NCBI RefSeq assembly: GCF_004011825.1
Contig: NZ_RKLO01000005.1
Span: 62,001-126,000 of the forward strand
DNA from: Rhodococcus xishaensis
Lineage (GTDB): Bacteria; Actinomycetota; Actinomycetes; Mycobacteriales; Mycobacteriaceae
Length of the DNA stretch: 64,000 bases
Direction: 5' to 3'
A program made the translations under genes and the position numbers. The notes below the pieces were generated by a model. The model was not told the origin of the DNA, searched no databases, and saw nothing but the letters and a program-made list of their open reading frames with translations. This document shows, one piece after another, positions 28,455 to 37,786 of the stretch; the stretch's first letter is position 1, and every line of letters starts with the position of its first letter.

Positions 28455-29710
28455 TACCCACCCACCTTCAGTTGCTGCAGGAACGCAGCGAACGGGTTCT
28501 GCTGCGTGTTCGTCGCCTCGGGTAACGGAGCCGTGCCCGGCGCCGGCACCGGGTTCGGCACGATCGGCGGCAGCGGCAGCAACGACACCGTCGGCCAACC
28601 CGGGCGCGGGCCGTTGCCGTTGTAGTACGGATTGCTCGGGTCTACCGGGACCGGAGGACCGTATTGGGGCGGGTAGTACACCGGGTCGGGTTTACCGACG
28701 CCCAAGTTCGACAGAACCTCCCCTATCTGCAGGTCAATGGACAGGAACACGTTGGCCTGACCACCGTGAATGGACGGGATGACCGAGTCCGGGAACGGGA
28801 ACGTCGGAACGATCGGCGCAGACGTGATGATGTCCGGTGCCGCCTCGCCCAGCTGCTGGAGCGTCGGCCGCAGCGCGCGCAGGTCCGCGATCAGGTCGTC
28901 CTTCGACCGGTTGACGACGTCTGCACCGACCTGACCGAGACGATCCACCTGGGTGAGCATCTGCACCAACTGCGGGCGTTGCTCCTCGAGGATCTCGATG
29001 CCCTCAGGCAGCTCGTCGAGGATCTTCTCGAGCTTGGCGGTCTGGTCGCCGACCCGGGTATTGAGGGTGCCGAGCCCGTCCAGTGCGCGAGTGATCGAGT
29101 CACGCTGCTCCTCGAGCCCCCGTATCAGGGTGTTCGTCTGCTCGAGGAGACTGCGAACCTTGGTCTCCCGGCCGTCGAGCGCTACCTCGAGCTCCGAGAC
29201 GATCGGCTGCAACTGCGCGACACCACCACCGTTGAGCAGCAAGGACATCGCACCAAGCACCTGCTCGATGTCGGTGGCGTGCCGGGTTCGATCCATCGGG
29301 ATCGTGGCACCGCTCTCCAGCCGCTCGGCGGACGGGTTCTCGGGCGGTGCGGAAAGCGCGATGAACTTCTCCCCCAACAGGCTGGACTGTTCGACCTCGG
29401 CGACCGCGTTGGCCGGTAGATCGACCGAACCGTTGATCAGGGTGTCGACCTGGGCGGTCCAGCCGTCTGGTGCCACCTCGATCTTCTCGACCCGCCCGAC
29501 CGGGACGCCATCGACCTTGACGCTCGATTGCGGGACCAGGTCGAGCACGTCGCTGAACTGGATCGTCACCTGGATCGGGTCGCTGCCGATGTCCGCACCA
29601 CCAGGCAGCGGGATCGAATAGATACCCCCCGAACCGCAAGCGCTCGCCGTCAACGCGACGGCACACACGCCCGCCGCCACCGCTGCCGCTCGCATCCTCA
29701 TCGCCCTCAC
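28454..29710 (-). CDS. mceE: MCE family lipoprotein, MceE (LprN) type
   Basis: 418 aa. A signal peptide ends in the lipobox ALTASAC, so this is the lipid-anchored member of the Mce set. MCE domain (about residues 40-115) with VTIQFSDVLDLVPQSSVKVD and GVPVGRVEKIEV; a coiled helical middle; a Pro/Gly/Asn-rich C-terminus (YYPPQYGPPVPVDP). GTG start overlaps the mceD stop by 4 nt. Confidence 0.9.
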   Translation of the reverse strand: MRAMRMRAAAVAAGVCAVALTASACGSGGIYSIPLPGGADIGSDPIQVTIQFSDVLDLVPQSSVKVDGVPVGRVEKIEVAPDGWTAQVDTLINGSVDLPANAVAEVEQSSLLGEKFIALSAPPENPSAERLESGATIPMDRTRHATDIEQVLGAMSLLLNGGGVAQLQPIVSELEVALDGRETKVRSLLEQTNTLIRGLEEQRDSITRALDGLGTLNTRVGDQTAKLEKILDELPEGIEILEEQRPQLVQMLTQVDRLGQVGADVVNRSKDDLIADLRALRPTLQQLGEAAPDIITSAPIVPTFPFPDSVIPSIHGGQANVFLSIDLQIGEVLSNLGVGKPDPVYYPPQYGPPVPVDPSNPYYNGNGPRPGWPTVSLLPLPPIVPNPVPAPGTAPLPEATNTQQNPFAAFLQQLKVGG

Positions 29711-30933
29711 GGCGTGCCACCCAACCGCGGCGACTCGGTCCCCGGAACCGTGCCCGGTACCGCACCCTGCTGCAGATTGTCCCCACTCAAGATGCCCAGT
29801 GGCAGGTTCAACGTCGGGGTCTTCACGCCCGCGGTCATCTGGTCCGTGATGAGCTTGCAATTGTCGATGAGTGGCCTCATCTCCTCGCCGATCGCCTCGA
29901 ACCGGGGATCACCCGGCATCAGCTTGGCCACATCCATGAGCTTGCAGCCCAGTCCCAGCGGATCCTGCAGATCGGTCAGGTCGACGCGCATGTGCAGGGT
30001 GCCGGACTCGGCGTCGTGGGCGTTGACGAGGTTGCTGATCGCCAGTGGAATCGTCACCAGTGCCTCCGCGAGCGAATCCCGCTGATCGGCAACGGTCTCG
30101 GTGACGGTTGTCAGGCCGTCGAGATTCTGATCGAGCAGGTCCCTGTTGTTCTCGACGAACCGGGCGACATCTCCGAGCGCGAGCGACAACTGGTTGAGCG
30201 CCAGCCCGAGGTTCTCCTTCTCGACCGCCAGGTATCCGCTCAGATCCGCGAGTTGGGTGTTGAACTGGCGCACCTGCGCGTCGTTCGCCGCGAGAGCGCT
30301 GACGAACACCTGCAGGTTCTTGACGGTGTCGAAGATGTCGGCGCGGGAGTCCGACAGTCTGCGGGCCGCCGCGGACAACTGCGCGAACGTGTTGCCGAGC
30401 ACCTCGCCGTTGCCGTCAAGGTTCGCGGCCGCGGTATCGACGAGGTCGGACAGTGCACCGTTCTTGTTGGCACCGTTGGGCCCCAGTGCCTCCGAGAGTT
30501 CAGTGACGCTCGCGTACAACCGGTCGACCTCGACCGGCGTCGCCGTCCGCGCTCGCGGGATGGTCGCCTGTCGGCCCATCTTCTCTCCGCCGGTGTACAC
30601 GGGCGTGAGCTGAATGTACCGGTCGGACACCACCGACGGTGTCACCTGCGCGGCCTGTGCGTCGGCGGGGATGTCGATGCCCCGGTCGACGGTCATCTTC
30701 ACCTCGACCTCGCCGCCCAGTGGCACCACTGAGTCGACCGTGCCGACCTTGACGCCGAGGACACGCACATCGGAGCCGGCGTAGATGCCCACCGACCGGT
30801 CGAAGTACGCGGTGATCTTGGTGGTGCCCAGGTTCTGGAACAGCCACCACGGCACTCCGACGGCCAGGACCGCGAATGCCGTGATCAGGGCCACCGGAAT
30901 CCATCTGCGGCGACCGGCTCGGGTCTCACTCAT
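29707..30933 (-). CDS. mceD: MCE family protein, MceD type
   Basis: 408 aa. N-terminal anchor (IPVALITAFAVLAVGVPWWL), MCE domain with ITAYFDRSVGIYAGSDVRVL and GVKVGTVDSV, then a long helical region. The position in the operon and the length fit MceD. Overlaps mceC by 8 nt and mceE by 4 nt. Confidence 0.9.
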   Translation of the reverse strand: MSETRAGRRRWIPVALITAFAVLAVGVPWWLFQNLGTTKITAYFDRSVGIYAGSDVRVLGVKVGTVDSVVPLGGEVEVKMTVDRGIDIPADAQAAQVTPSVVSDRYIQLTPVYTGGEKMGRQATIPRARTATPVEVDRLYASVTELSEALGPNGANKNGALSDLVDTAAANLDGNGEVLGNTFAQLSAAARRLSDSRADIFDTVKNLQVFVSALAANDAQVRQFNTQLADLSGYLAVEKENLGLALNQLSLALGDVARFVENNRDLLDQNLDGLTTVTETVADQRDSLAEALVTIPLAISNLVNAHDAESGTLHMRVDLTDLQDPLGLGCKLMDVAKLMPGDPRFEAIGEEMRPLIDNCKLITDQMTAGVKTPTLNLPLGILSGDNLQQGAVPGTVPGTESPRLGGTP

Positions 30934-31927
30934 CGGGTCCCCCCAAAGTGCGGAAAGGCTCGCGGTATCCGGGGATGTCCGGCAGCCCGGGCGGGGTCAG
31001 GTTGGTTACCGCCGTGTCGAACCATCGGCCGTTGCCGAGAACGTTGGCGTAGATCCGGTAGAACGGCCCCGCGTACTCGAGTGCCTTGCTCACGTTCTCC
31101 TGGTTCTCGTTCAGGATGTCGATCACGCCCTGCAACTGAGTCAGGGCCGGGGTGATCTGCTCTTCGTTGTCGGCGACCAACCCGGTGAGCTCCTGAGACA
31201 GGGTCTGCGTGCTCCTCAGTAGTTGACCGATCGCCTGCTGCCGGCTGTTGAGCTCGGCGAGCAGGGTGCCCCCGTTCGCCAGAATCTGATCGAACTGGTC
31301 ACTACGGTCGGCCAGGATCTGCGAAGTCTGGCGGGTGGCGTCGAACAGCTGCTCGAGTTCCTGATCCCGCTTGGCCAACGTCTCCGACAGCCGGGCGATA
31401 CCGTCGAGCGAACTGCGGATCTCGTCAGGGGTTCCCGAGAACGCTTCCGACAGCACCTCGAAACTCGACGCCAGCTGGTCGCTGTCGACCTGCTCGAGCG
31501 TCAACGCCGCGTCGCTGAACGCGTCGATGACGTCGTATGGCGAAGTGGTGCGCTCGAGTGGGATCCGCACCCCTGAGTGGAGGACCTCGGTGCCCCGCGG
31601 GTCGAGCGCAAGGTACTTCTGTCCCAGGATCGTCTTGATCTGAATCGACGCCGTGGTCTGATCGCCGATCCACGCGTCCTGGGTACGGAATGTCACCAGG
31701 ACACGGTCACCTGCGAGATCCACGTCAGTCACCTTGCCTACCTTCACGCCGGCCACGCGCACCTCATTGCCGGGCCGGAGTCCCGCAGCCTCGGAGAACT
31801 CGGCGGTGTACCGGTTCGCGGCGCCGACGATCGGCAGACTGTCGAGGAACAACGCCGACAGGGTCGCGAGCAGGATCACGACCATGCCGAGGGCACCAGT
31901 GACGGCTGGGCTGCGCTTCTTGGTCAT
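30926..31927 (-). CDS. mceC: MCE family protein, MceC type
   Basis: 333 aa. N-terminal anchor (GMVVILLATLSALFLDSLPI), MCE domain with YTAEFSEAAGLRPGNEVRVA and GVKVGKVTDVDLAG, then helices with many Gln/Glu heptads. No obvious extended Pro-rich tail, unlike some mycobacterial MceC proteins. Overlaps mceB by 4 nt. Confidence 0.9.
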   Translation of the reverse strand: MTKKRSPAVTGALGMVVILLATLSALFLDSLPIVGAANRYTAEFSEAAGLRPGNEVRVAGVKVGKVTDVDLAGDRVLVTFRTQDAWIGDQTTASIQIKTILGQKYLALDPRGTEVLHSGVRIPLERTTSPYDVIDAFSDAALTLEQVDSDQLASSFEVLSEAFSGTPDEIRSSLDGIARLSETLAKRDQELEQLFDATRQTSQILADRSDQFDQILANGGTLLAELNSRQQAIGQLLRSTQTLSQELTGLVADNEEQITPALTQLQGVIDILNENQENVSKALEYAGPFYRIYANVLGNGRWFDTAVTNLTPPGLPDIPGYREPFRTLGGPDE

Positions 31928-33000
31928 CGCTCACCGTCCGCGTAGCAGCGCGGAGCCGCGTTGGTATAGATCGGCTGGTTGACGGTCGGGAGATTCGTCG
32001 GGAGGTTCAACTGAGGCGCGGAGCCGGGCCCGGCAACGATGTCGATCCCGCACAGGTAGAACTGGAACCACGAGCCGTAGCTGCCGACCCGGCCCAGCTT
32101 CTCCATCTTCACCGGCAGGTTCGCGAGAACCTGGTTCACGTCGTCGCTCCGCTCGTTGATGTGCCCGGCAAGGGTGTTGAGGCCGGCAATCGAGCCTTGG
32201 ATCGACGGTCGCGTGGGCACGATGAGGTCCGCGGTTGCGGCGGTCAGCTCCGACAGCGACTGCACCGACTGACCAACCATGTCCCGATCTGCGTTGAGGC
32301 CGCTGACCAGGCGCTCGGTGTTCACGATCAACTGGTCGACCTGCTCGTCACGCTGGTTGACGGTGTCCAGCACCTTCTCCAGGTTGATGATCAATTCGCC
32401 GATCACCCTGTCCTTGTCGGCGATCGTGTTGGTCAGGGACGCGGTGTTCGCCACGAGCTCCTCGATGGTTCCGCCCTCCCCCTGGAACACCTGGATGATC
32501 TGGTACGACAGCCTGTTCACGTCGTCGGGGCTGAGAGTCTGGAACAACGGGCGGAACCCGTTGAACAGCGTCGTGAGGTTCACGGCCGACTTGGTCCGAT
32601 CAAGCGGGATCGTCTCCCCAGCGGTCATTTTGTGACCCTGTTGACCGGTGCCCTGCTCGAGTGCGATGTACCGCTGTCCGACGAGGTTTCGGAACCGGAT
32701 CGTCGCCGTCGTAGTGGCCGGCAACCAGTCTCGATCCGAGACCGTGAACTCGACCTGCGCCTCACGATCGTCCACGATCTCGATCTTGGTCACTTGCCCG
32801 ACGCGGACACCGGCGATGCGGACCTCGTCACCCTCGTTCAGAGACGTGACGTCAGTGAAGCGCGCGATGAACTTGGTTCCCCCCGCGGAACCGGCATTCG
32901 CGATCGTGAGTGCCAGCAAGCTCGTCGCAACGGTCGTTATCACCGCGAAGATCAGCAGTTTGGTGAGCGGGGCGGCCACCCCTCGCAGGTGTCGCTTCAT
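31924..33000 (-). CDS. mceB: MCE family protein, MceB type
   Basis: 358 aa. N-terminal anchor (LTKLLIFAVITTVATSLLAL), MCE domain with FIARFTDVTSLNEGDEVRIA and GVRVGQVTKIEIVDD, helical middle (NTIADKDRVIGELIINLEKV) and two C-terminal cysteines (YLCGID, APRCYAD). Overlaps mceA by 4 nt. Confidence 0.9.
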   Translation of the reverse strand: MKRHLRGVAAPLTKLLIFAVITTVATSLLALTIANAGSAGGTKFIARFTDVTSLNEGDEVRIAGVRVGQVTKIEIVDDREAQVEFTVSDRDWLPATTTATIRFRNLVGQRYIALEQGTGQQGHKMTAGETIPLDRTKSAVNLTTLFNGFRPLFQTLSPDDVNRLSYQIIQVFQGEGGTIEELVANTASLTNTIADKDRVIGELIINLEKVLDTVNQRDEQVDQLIVNTERLVSGLNADRDMVGQSVQSLSELTAATADLIVPTRPSIQGSIAGLNTLAGHINERSDDVNQVLANLPVKMEKLGRVGSYGSWFQFYLCGIDIVAGPGSAPQLNLPTNLPTVNQPIYTNAAPRCYADGER

Positions 33001-34322
33001 TTGACGCTCACCTCATTTCCGCGGAGCGCGGGGGCGCCGATCATCGTCGTCCACGAGGCCAGGTCCTCCGGAGCGGTGCCGGTCGCCTCGCCGTAGACGA
33101 CAGCCAGGGTGTCGCGCTCGAGTTGCGAGCCGGCATAGGCCGCCGCCGGCAGCACCGAGTACTGCGGGGCCGGAACCTCGGGGATGTTCTGCTCGCCCGG
33201 GTTGCGGGTCGGAATCTGGTACGAACCGTCATGAATCGAACCGCCCGGATACTGGCCGATCTCGACGCCCAGCGGTGGCGGCTCGTAGCAACGCGGTCCT
33301 CGGGTGTCGATCAATCGCGGCTCGTCCTGGTTGGGCAGGTACCGACCCCGCGGATTGACCAACTCGATCGTGGTCCGCGCGCCCGGCATGCCGGTGCCCT
33401 CGCCGGTGATCTCACCGGACCGCTCCATCACCTCCGCGAAGTTCTCGAACGTGCAGCCGAAGGTCCCCGAGAATCGCGCCAGGATCTCGAGCGCCTCCCG
33501 CGAGTCCGCGGCGATCGAGATGAGCGAGTCGCGGTTGGTAGTGAGCAGGTCGGTGGTACTCGCACCGGTCGACGTGACCGACGCCATCAGCGCGTCGAGG
33601 GAGCTGCGTTCCTCGACGATGGTGGCGTTGGTGGTGCGCAGATCGTCGAGTGCGTCGATCAACTGCGGCGCGGCGTCCGAGTACGTCTGTGTGAACGTCG
33701 CGAAACTCTGCAGACCGGCCTCGACGTCCGGCATCCGAGTGTTCACGCCCGCAAAGATCGTGTCGAGCTGGTCGAGTGTGACCCCGAGCTGCTCACCGCG
33801 GCCGTCGAGCGCCTGCGACAGCGCGCCGAGGGTCGACGCGAGGCTCTCCGGCGGGATTGCCTGCAGCAGCGGCAGCAGGTCGTCGAACAGCTGGCCGAGC
33901 TCGATCGCGTTCCCGCTCTTGTCTTGGTGGATGGTGCCGCCCGCCTGGATCGGGTTGGGGCTTGGATCATCTGGGATGACGATGTCGACGTACCGCTCGC
34001 CGTACAGCGTCTTCGGCAACAACCTCGCGGTGGCGTTCGACGGGATCAGCCCGACCTTGTCCGGATCGATCGCCATGACCGACGTGACTTCTCCGTTCTC
34101 GGTCGACGCGTCACGCACCTCCCCGACGATCAGTCCGCGCACCTTGACGTCGGCGTTGCGCGGCAGCGAGTTGCCGACCGTGTCTGTCACCAAGTCGACC
34201 TCGACGACGGGCTTGAAGGTCTTGTTGTAGGTCGCAACGGTTCCGCCGATGAACAGCGCCAGAACCACGAAGAACGCGAGTCCCATGACCCGACGACGCA
34301 GCTTCGAAGGAGGCTCGATCAT
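32997..34322 (-). CDS. mceA: MCE family protein, MceA type
   Basis: 441 aa starting MIEPPSKLRRRVMG; the ATG overlaps the YrbEB stop by 4 nt, so the longer upstream frame is not used. Anchor (LAFFVVLALFIGGTVA), MCE domain with VVEVDLVTDTVGNSLPRNAD and VRGLIVGEVRDA, helical middle, and a C-terminal domain with GTFGCTFENFAEVM and a GPRCYEPPPLG motif. First of the six Mce conduit proteins. Confidence 0.9.
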   Translation of the reverse strand: MIEPPSKLRRRVMGLAFFVVLALFIGGTVATYNKTFKPVVEVDLVTDTVGNSLPRNADVKVRGLIVGEVRDASTENGEVTSVMAIDPDKVGLIPSNATARLLPKTLYGERYVDIVIPDDPSPNPIQAGGTIHQDKSGNAIELGQLFDDLLPLLQAIPPESLASTLGALSQALDGRGEQLGVTLDQLDTIFAGVNTRMPDVEAGLQSFATFTQTYSDAAPQLIDALDDLRTTNATIVEERSSLDALMASVTSTGASTTDLLTTNRDSLISIAADSREALEILARFSGTFGCTFENFAEVMERSGEITGEGTGMPGARTTIELVNPRGRYLPNQDEPRLIDTRGPRCYEPPPLGVEIGQYPGGSIHDGSYQIPTRNPGEQNIPEVPAPQYSVLPAAAYAGSQLERDTLAVVYGEATGTAPEDLASWTTMIGAPALRGNEVSVK

Positions 34323-35179
34323 CCGGCCACCCGCACTGTGGTCGTCGTGCCCCAGATCGCGAGGCTCAGGAAGAAGTCCAGGACGGCGATGGTGACGATG
34401 GCGGTACGCACGGCGTGACCGACCGCGACGCCGACGCCGGCCGGGCCGCCTTGTGCATGGAATCCGTAGTAGCAGTGCACAAGGATCAGCACGAACGCGA
34501 ACACCAGCACCTTCCCGAAGGACCACAGCACGTCCTCGGGCGGCAGGAACAGATTGAAGTAGTGGTCGTACGAGCCCGTGGACTGGCCGTTGACAACGGT
34601 GCTCACGACGCGCGATGCAAGATACGCCGCGAGCAGGCCCACGATGTAGAGCGGGATCACCGCGACGAAGCCCGCGATCATCCGGGTGGTGACGAGGAAG
34701 GGCACACTCGGTACCGCCATCACCTCGAGTGCGTCAATCTCCTCCGAGATGCGCATCGCGCCGAGTTGCGCGGTGAACCCGCAGCCCACCGTGGCCGACA
34801 GCGCGAGCGCCGCAACCACCGGCGCGAGTTCACGGGTGTTGACGTACGCCGACAGGAAGCCCGTCAACACCGAACTGCCGATCTGGTCCAGAGCCGCGAA
34901 GCCCTGCAGCCCGACGACGACGCCGGTGAAACCGGACATCATGACGATGACGCCGATGGTTCCGCCTATCACCGCCAGCGCGCCGCTGCCGAAGGTCACC
35001 TCCGCCAGTAGCCGGAGTACCTCCTTGCTGTACCGACGCAGCGTCCGCGGTGTCCACGCGATGGCCCTCACATAGAACGACATCTGCTCGCCGGCAGTGT
35101 CGAGCACATCCAATGGTTTGCGCACCACTCCCCGCACCCGTGTCAGTGCTTGGTCGCTGCGGCTCCGCGCGATCGTCAT
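34319..35179 (-). CDS. yrbEB: Mce permease YrbEB (MlaE family)
   Basis: 286 aa, five to six membrane helices. MlaE signature region: ALALSATVGCGFTAQLGAMR followed by ISEEIDALEVMAVP, the conserved EExDAL coupling segment. Forms the inner-membrane permease with YrbEA and the ATPase. Starts 4 bp after yrbEA. Confidence 0.92.
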   Translation of the reverse strand: MTIARSRSDQALTRVRGVVRKPLDVLDTAGEQMSFYVRAIAWTPRTLRRYSKEVLRLLAEVTFGSGALAVIGGTIGVIVMMSGFTGVVVGLQGFAALDQIGSSVLTGFLSAYVNTRELAPVVAALALSATVGCGFTAQLGAMRISEEIDALEVMAVPSVPFLVTTRMIAGFVAVIPLYIVGLLAAYLASRVVSTVVNGQSTGSYDHYFNLFLPPEDVLWSFGKVLVFAFVLILVHCYYGFHAQGGPAGVGVAVGHAVRTAIVTIAVLDFFLSLAIWGTTTTVRVAG

Positions 35180-35183
35180 CCGC

Positions 35184-35990
35184 TCACGCCCCCTTCGCCG
35201 GAACAATCTGCAGGTAAACCGCCGTGAGGATCAGGTTTGTGAAGAACAGCAGCAGGAATGTGATGACGACGGCCTGGTTCACCGCCTCGCCGACACCCTT
35301 GGGACCACCCTTCGGAGTCAGGCCTTTGTAGGCCGCGACCACACCTGCGATGACACCGAAGATGGCGGCCTTGATCTCCGCGGCGAACAGGTCGGGAAGC
35401 TGGGCGAGCGCCGAGAACGATGCGAGGTAGGCGCCGGGAGTGCCGCCTTGGAGGACGACGTTGAAGAAGTAGCCGCCCGCGATGCCGATGACCGACACGA
35501 GGCCGTTGAGCAGCACCGCCACCAGCACCATCGCTAGCACGCGCGGCACGACGAGACGCTGGATCGGGTTGATACCCAGAACCTCCATCGCGTCGATCTC
35601 CTCGCGGATGGTCCGCGAGCCGAGATCGGCGGTGACGGCGGATCCGGCTGCGCCGGCGATAAGCAGTGCGGTCACGATCGGACTGCCCTGTTGGATCACC
35701 GTGAGGACGCTGGCGGCACCCGTGAACGATTCGGCGCCCAATTGCTTGATGAGCGAGCCGGTCTGCAGGGACACCACCGCACCGAACGGAATCGCAACGA
35801 GCGCGGTCGGCAGGATCGTCACGCTCGCGATGAACCAGGCCTGTTCGATGAATTCCTTGAACTGGAACGGCCGCTTGAAGGTATTGCGGACGACGTCGAT
35901 GAACAGTTGGACGAGGTTGCCGGCCTGCGCCAGCGCCCCGGTGAGCGGCTTCGGTATCGAGGTGCGGGTGGCCCCCATACGCGATCCCAC
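35184..35990 (-). CDS. yrbEA: Mce permease YrbEA (MlaE family)
   Basis: 268 aa with five to six membrane helices and the MlaE signature IAGAAGSAVTADLGSRT followed by IREEIDAMEVLGINP. The GTG at 35990 overlaps the ATPase stop by 1 nt; an ATG at 35978 is an alternative start. Partner of YrbEB in a heterodimeric lipid permease. Confidence 0.92.
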   Translation of the reverse strand: MGSRMGATRTSIPKPLTGALAQAGNLVQLFIDVVRNTFKRPFQFKEFIEQAWFIASVTILPTALVAIPFGAVVSLQTGSLIKQLGAESFTGAASVLTVIQQGSPIVTALLIAGAAGSAVTADLGSRTIREEIDAMEVLGINPIQRLVVPRVLAMVLVAVLLNGLVSVIGIAGGYFFNVVLQGGTPGAYLASFSALAQLPDLFAAEIKAAIFGVIAGVVAAYKGLTPKGGPKGVGEAVNQAVVITFLLLFFTNLILTAVYLQIVPAKGA

Positions 35991-37036
35991 TAGCCGCGCT
36001 CGAAGGTGGACTGCCCGAGTCCTCCGTCGTCGTACGCAGGGATCACCTGGGTGTCGTCACCATCGTCCAGGCTCGCCAGGATGCCCTGCTGTGCCTCGTA
36101 CGGCAGGGTGTGGAGGATCTGGCGGACCCGCGCCTGGCGACGCGCGACAGCCTGCCGGAAGGGAAGCCCGGGGGTCGCCTGCATCTGCGGCACCACGCCG
36201 CGGACGTCGTCGGTACCGCCGTGGTGATGTCCGGCGTCGACGAGAGCCTGTTCGTGCGCCATCTGCGCCTCGTCCTTCTCCTCGGACATGCCGATCGGAC
36301 CGATCTTGCTGCCGTTCAGGAACTGGTGGACGACGGGCTCATCGCTCGTCAGCAGCACCTCTCGGGGGCCGAACATGACGAGTTGCTTGCGGAAGAGCAT
36401 GCCGAGGTTGTCGGGCACGGTACGAGCGAGGTTGATGTTGTGGGTAACTATCAGAATCGTGGCGTCGATCTGCGCGTTGATGTCGATCAGCAACTGACTC
36501 AGGTAGGTCGTACGAACAGGATCGAGACCGGAGTCCGGCTCGTCGACGAGGATGATTTGCGGATCGAGCACCAGCGCACGGGCCAGCCCGGCGCGCTTGC
36601 GCATGCCGCCGGAGATCTCACCGGGAAGCTTGCCCTCCGCGCCGACCAGACCGTTGAGTTCGAGTTTTTCCATCACGATCTGGCGGATCTCGGATTCGGA
36701 CTTCTTGGTGTGCTCACGCAATGGGAAGGCCACATTGTCGTAGAGGTTCATCGACCCGAAGAGCGCACCGTCCTGAAATAGGACGCCAAAGAGCTTGCGG
36801 ATCTCGTACAAATCACGCGAGGAGCACTGCAGAATATCGGTGCCGTCGATGACGATCGAGCCCTCTTCGGGCCGGAGCAGACCGATCAGGGACTTGAGGA
36901 ATACCGACTTTCCGGTGCCTGACGGCCCCAGCAGCGCGCTGACCTCTCCAGCCGGCAGCGTGAGCGACACGTCTTGCCAGATCTTCTGAGAGCCGAACGA
37001 CTTTGTCAGCCCTTCGACAGCTACTTCGACTCCCAC
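35990..37036 (-). CDS. mkl: Mce ABC transporter ATPase (MceG/Mkl, MlaF family)
   Basis: 348 aa. Walker A GPSGTGKS at residues 37-44, signature ISGGMRKRAGLARAL near 143, Walker B IILVDEPDSGLDP near 163, switch His in VTHNINLARTV. The C-terminal 80-90 residues extend beyond the ABC core, as in actinobacterial MceG, and contain a His-rich stretch. The GTG at 37036 is chosen because AGGAGGA lies 4 nt upstream; an ATG at 37096 has no such site. Energises lipid import by the downstream proteins. In M. tuberculosis the homologue stands alone at this genome position. Confidence 0.92.
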   Translation of the reverse strand: MGVEVAVEGLTKSFGSQKIWQDVSLTLPAGEVSALLGPSGTGKSVFLKSLIGLLRPEEGSIVIDGTDILQCSSRDLYEIRKLFGVLFQDGALFGSMNLYDNVAFPLREHTKKSESEIRQIVMEKLELNGLVGAEGKLPGEISGGMRKRAGLARALVLDPQIILVDEPDSGLDPVRTTYLSQLLIDINAQIDATILIVTHNINLARTVPDNLGMLFRKQLVMFGPREVLLTSDEPVVHQFLNGSKIGPIGMSEEKDEAQMAHEQALVDAGHHHGGTDDVRGVVPQMQATPGLPFRQAVARRQARVRQILHTLPYEAQQGILASLDDGDDTQVIPAYDDGGLGQSTFERG

Positions 37037-37040
37037 TTTT

Positions 37041-37047
37041 TCCTCCT
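37041..37047 (-). promoter_or_regulatory. Ribosome binding site deciding the mkl start
   Basis: AGGAGGA 4 nt before the GTG at 37036; it lies inside the longer open frame and so argues for the shorter protein. Confidence 0.7.
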
Positions 37048-37222
37048 GCGTCAGGCAAGTCGCCCCCACCGTGGGATTCACTGTGGGTTGCGTCACTGTA
37101 TCGCATTGGCGCAGTCATCCCTGCTACCGAACCTGACCTGTGAGTAAGGTTCATCCACAACCAGATGGTTTGCGATCAGAACTATGTCCGAACATCACGA
37201 CCGGATCAAGGCCTGAATCCAG
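37048..37222. other. Promoter region of the mce operon
   Basis: Gap between the rplL terminator and the ATPase gene. An imperfect palindrome, AACCT...AGGTT at 37130-37151, could be an operator, and GATACAGT near 37097 resembles a -10 element, but neither is strong. Confidence 0.3.
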
Positions 37223-37254
37223 AAAGGGCCGCCCCAGAACGGGAACGGCCCTTT
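37223..37254. terminator. rplJL operon terminator
   Basis: AAAGGGCCG pairs with CGGCCCTTT around a GC-rich loop, about 57 bp past the rplL stop, with TTTC on the minus-strand 3' side. It separates the ribosomal genes from the mce operon. Confidence 0.85.
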
Positions 37255-37310
37255 CGTCTTTGCCTCGACGAGACAAGTTGCTTCGCCAACATGCGAAGCG
37301 GAAGATCGTC

Positions 37311-37700
37311 TTACTTGACGGTGATCTTCGCGCCGGCAGCCTCGAGCTTCTCCTTGGCAGCGTCGGCAGCGTCCTTGGCAACCTTCTCCAGGATCGGCTT
37401 CGGCGCGCCCTCGACGAGGTCCTTGGCCTCCTTCAGGCCCAGGCCGGACACGACCTCGCGGACGACCTTGATGACCTGGATCTTCTTGTCGCCAGCCGAC
37501 TCCAGGACGACGTCGAACTCGTCCTGCTCGGACTCGGCCTCGCCGGCAGCAGCCGGAGCGCCCGCGGCAGCCGCAACTGCGACCGGAGCGGCAGCGGTGA
37601 CCTCGAAGGTCTCCTCGAAAGCCTTCACGAACTCCGAGAGCTCGAGGAGGGTGAGCTCCTTGAACGCGTCCAGCAACTCTTCGGTGGTGAGCTTCGCCAT
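37311..37700 (-). CDS. rplL: 50S ribosomal protein L7/L12
   Basis: 129 aa. N-terminal dimerisation helices, Ala/Gly hinge ([14 protein letters not shown], about residues 41-54), and the C-terminal domain with [20 protein letters not shown] and [11 protein letters not shown] that recruits translation factors. Second gene of the rplJL unit, 86 bp after rplJ. Confidence 0.98.
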   Translation of the reverse strand: MAKLTTEELLDAFKELTLLELSEFVKAFEETFEVTAAAPVAVAAAAGAPAAAGEAESEQDEFDVVLESAGDKKIQVIKVVREVVSGLGLKEAKDLVEGAPKPILEKVAKDAADAAKEKLEAAGAKITVK

Positions 37701-37786
37701 GATGGCGGTCCTTCCTTTCTAAGTCCTGTGTCGCCGATCCGCGACCGGACAGGTGGTGATGGTTGTGATGCGCAGGTGCGGATCAG

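Noticed and set aside
28664-29419. Open frame of 251 codons opposite mceE
   Set aside because: Antisense shadow of the coiled MceE tail; Arg/Leu-rich with no recognisable domain.
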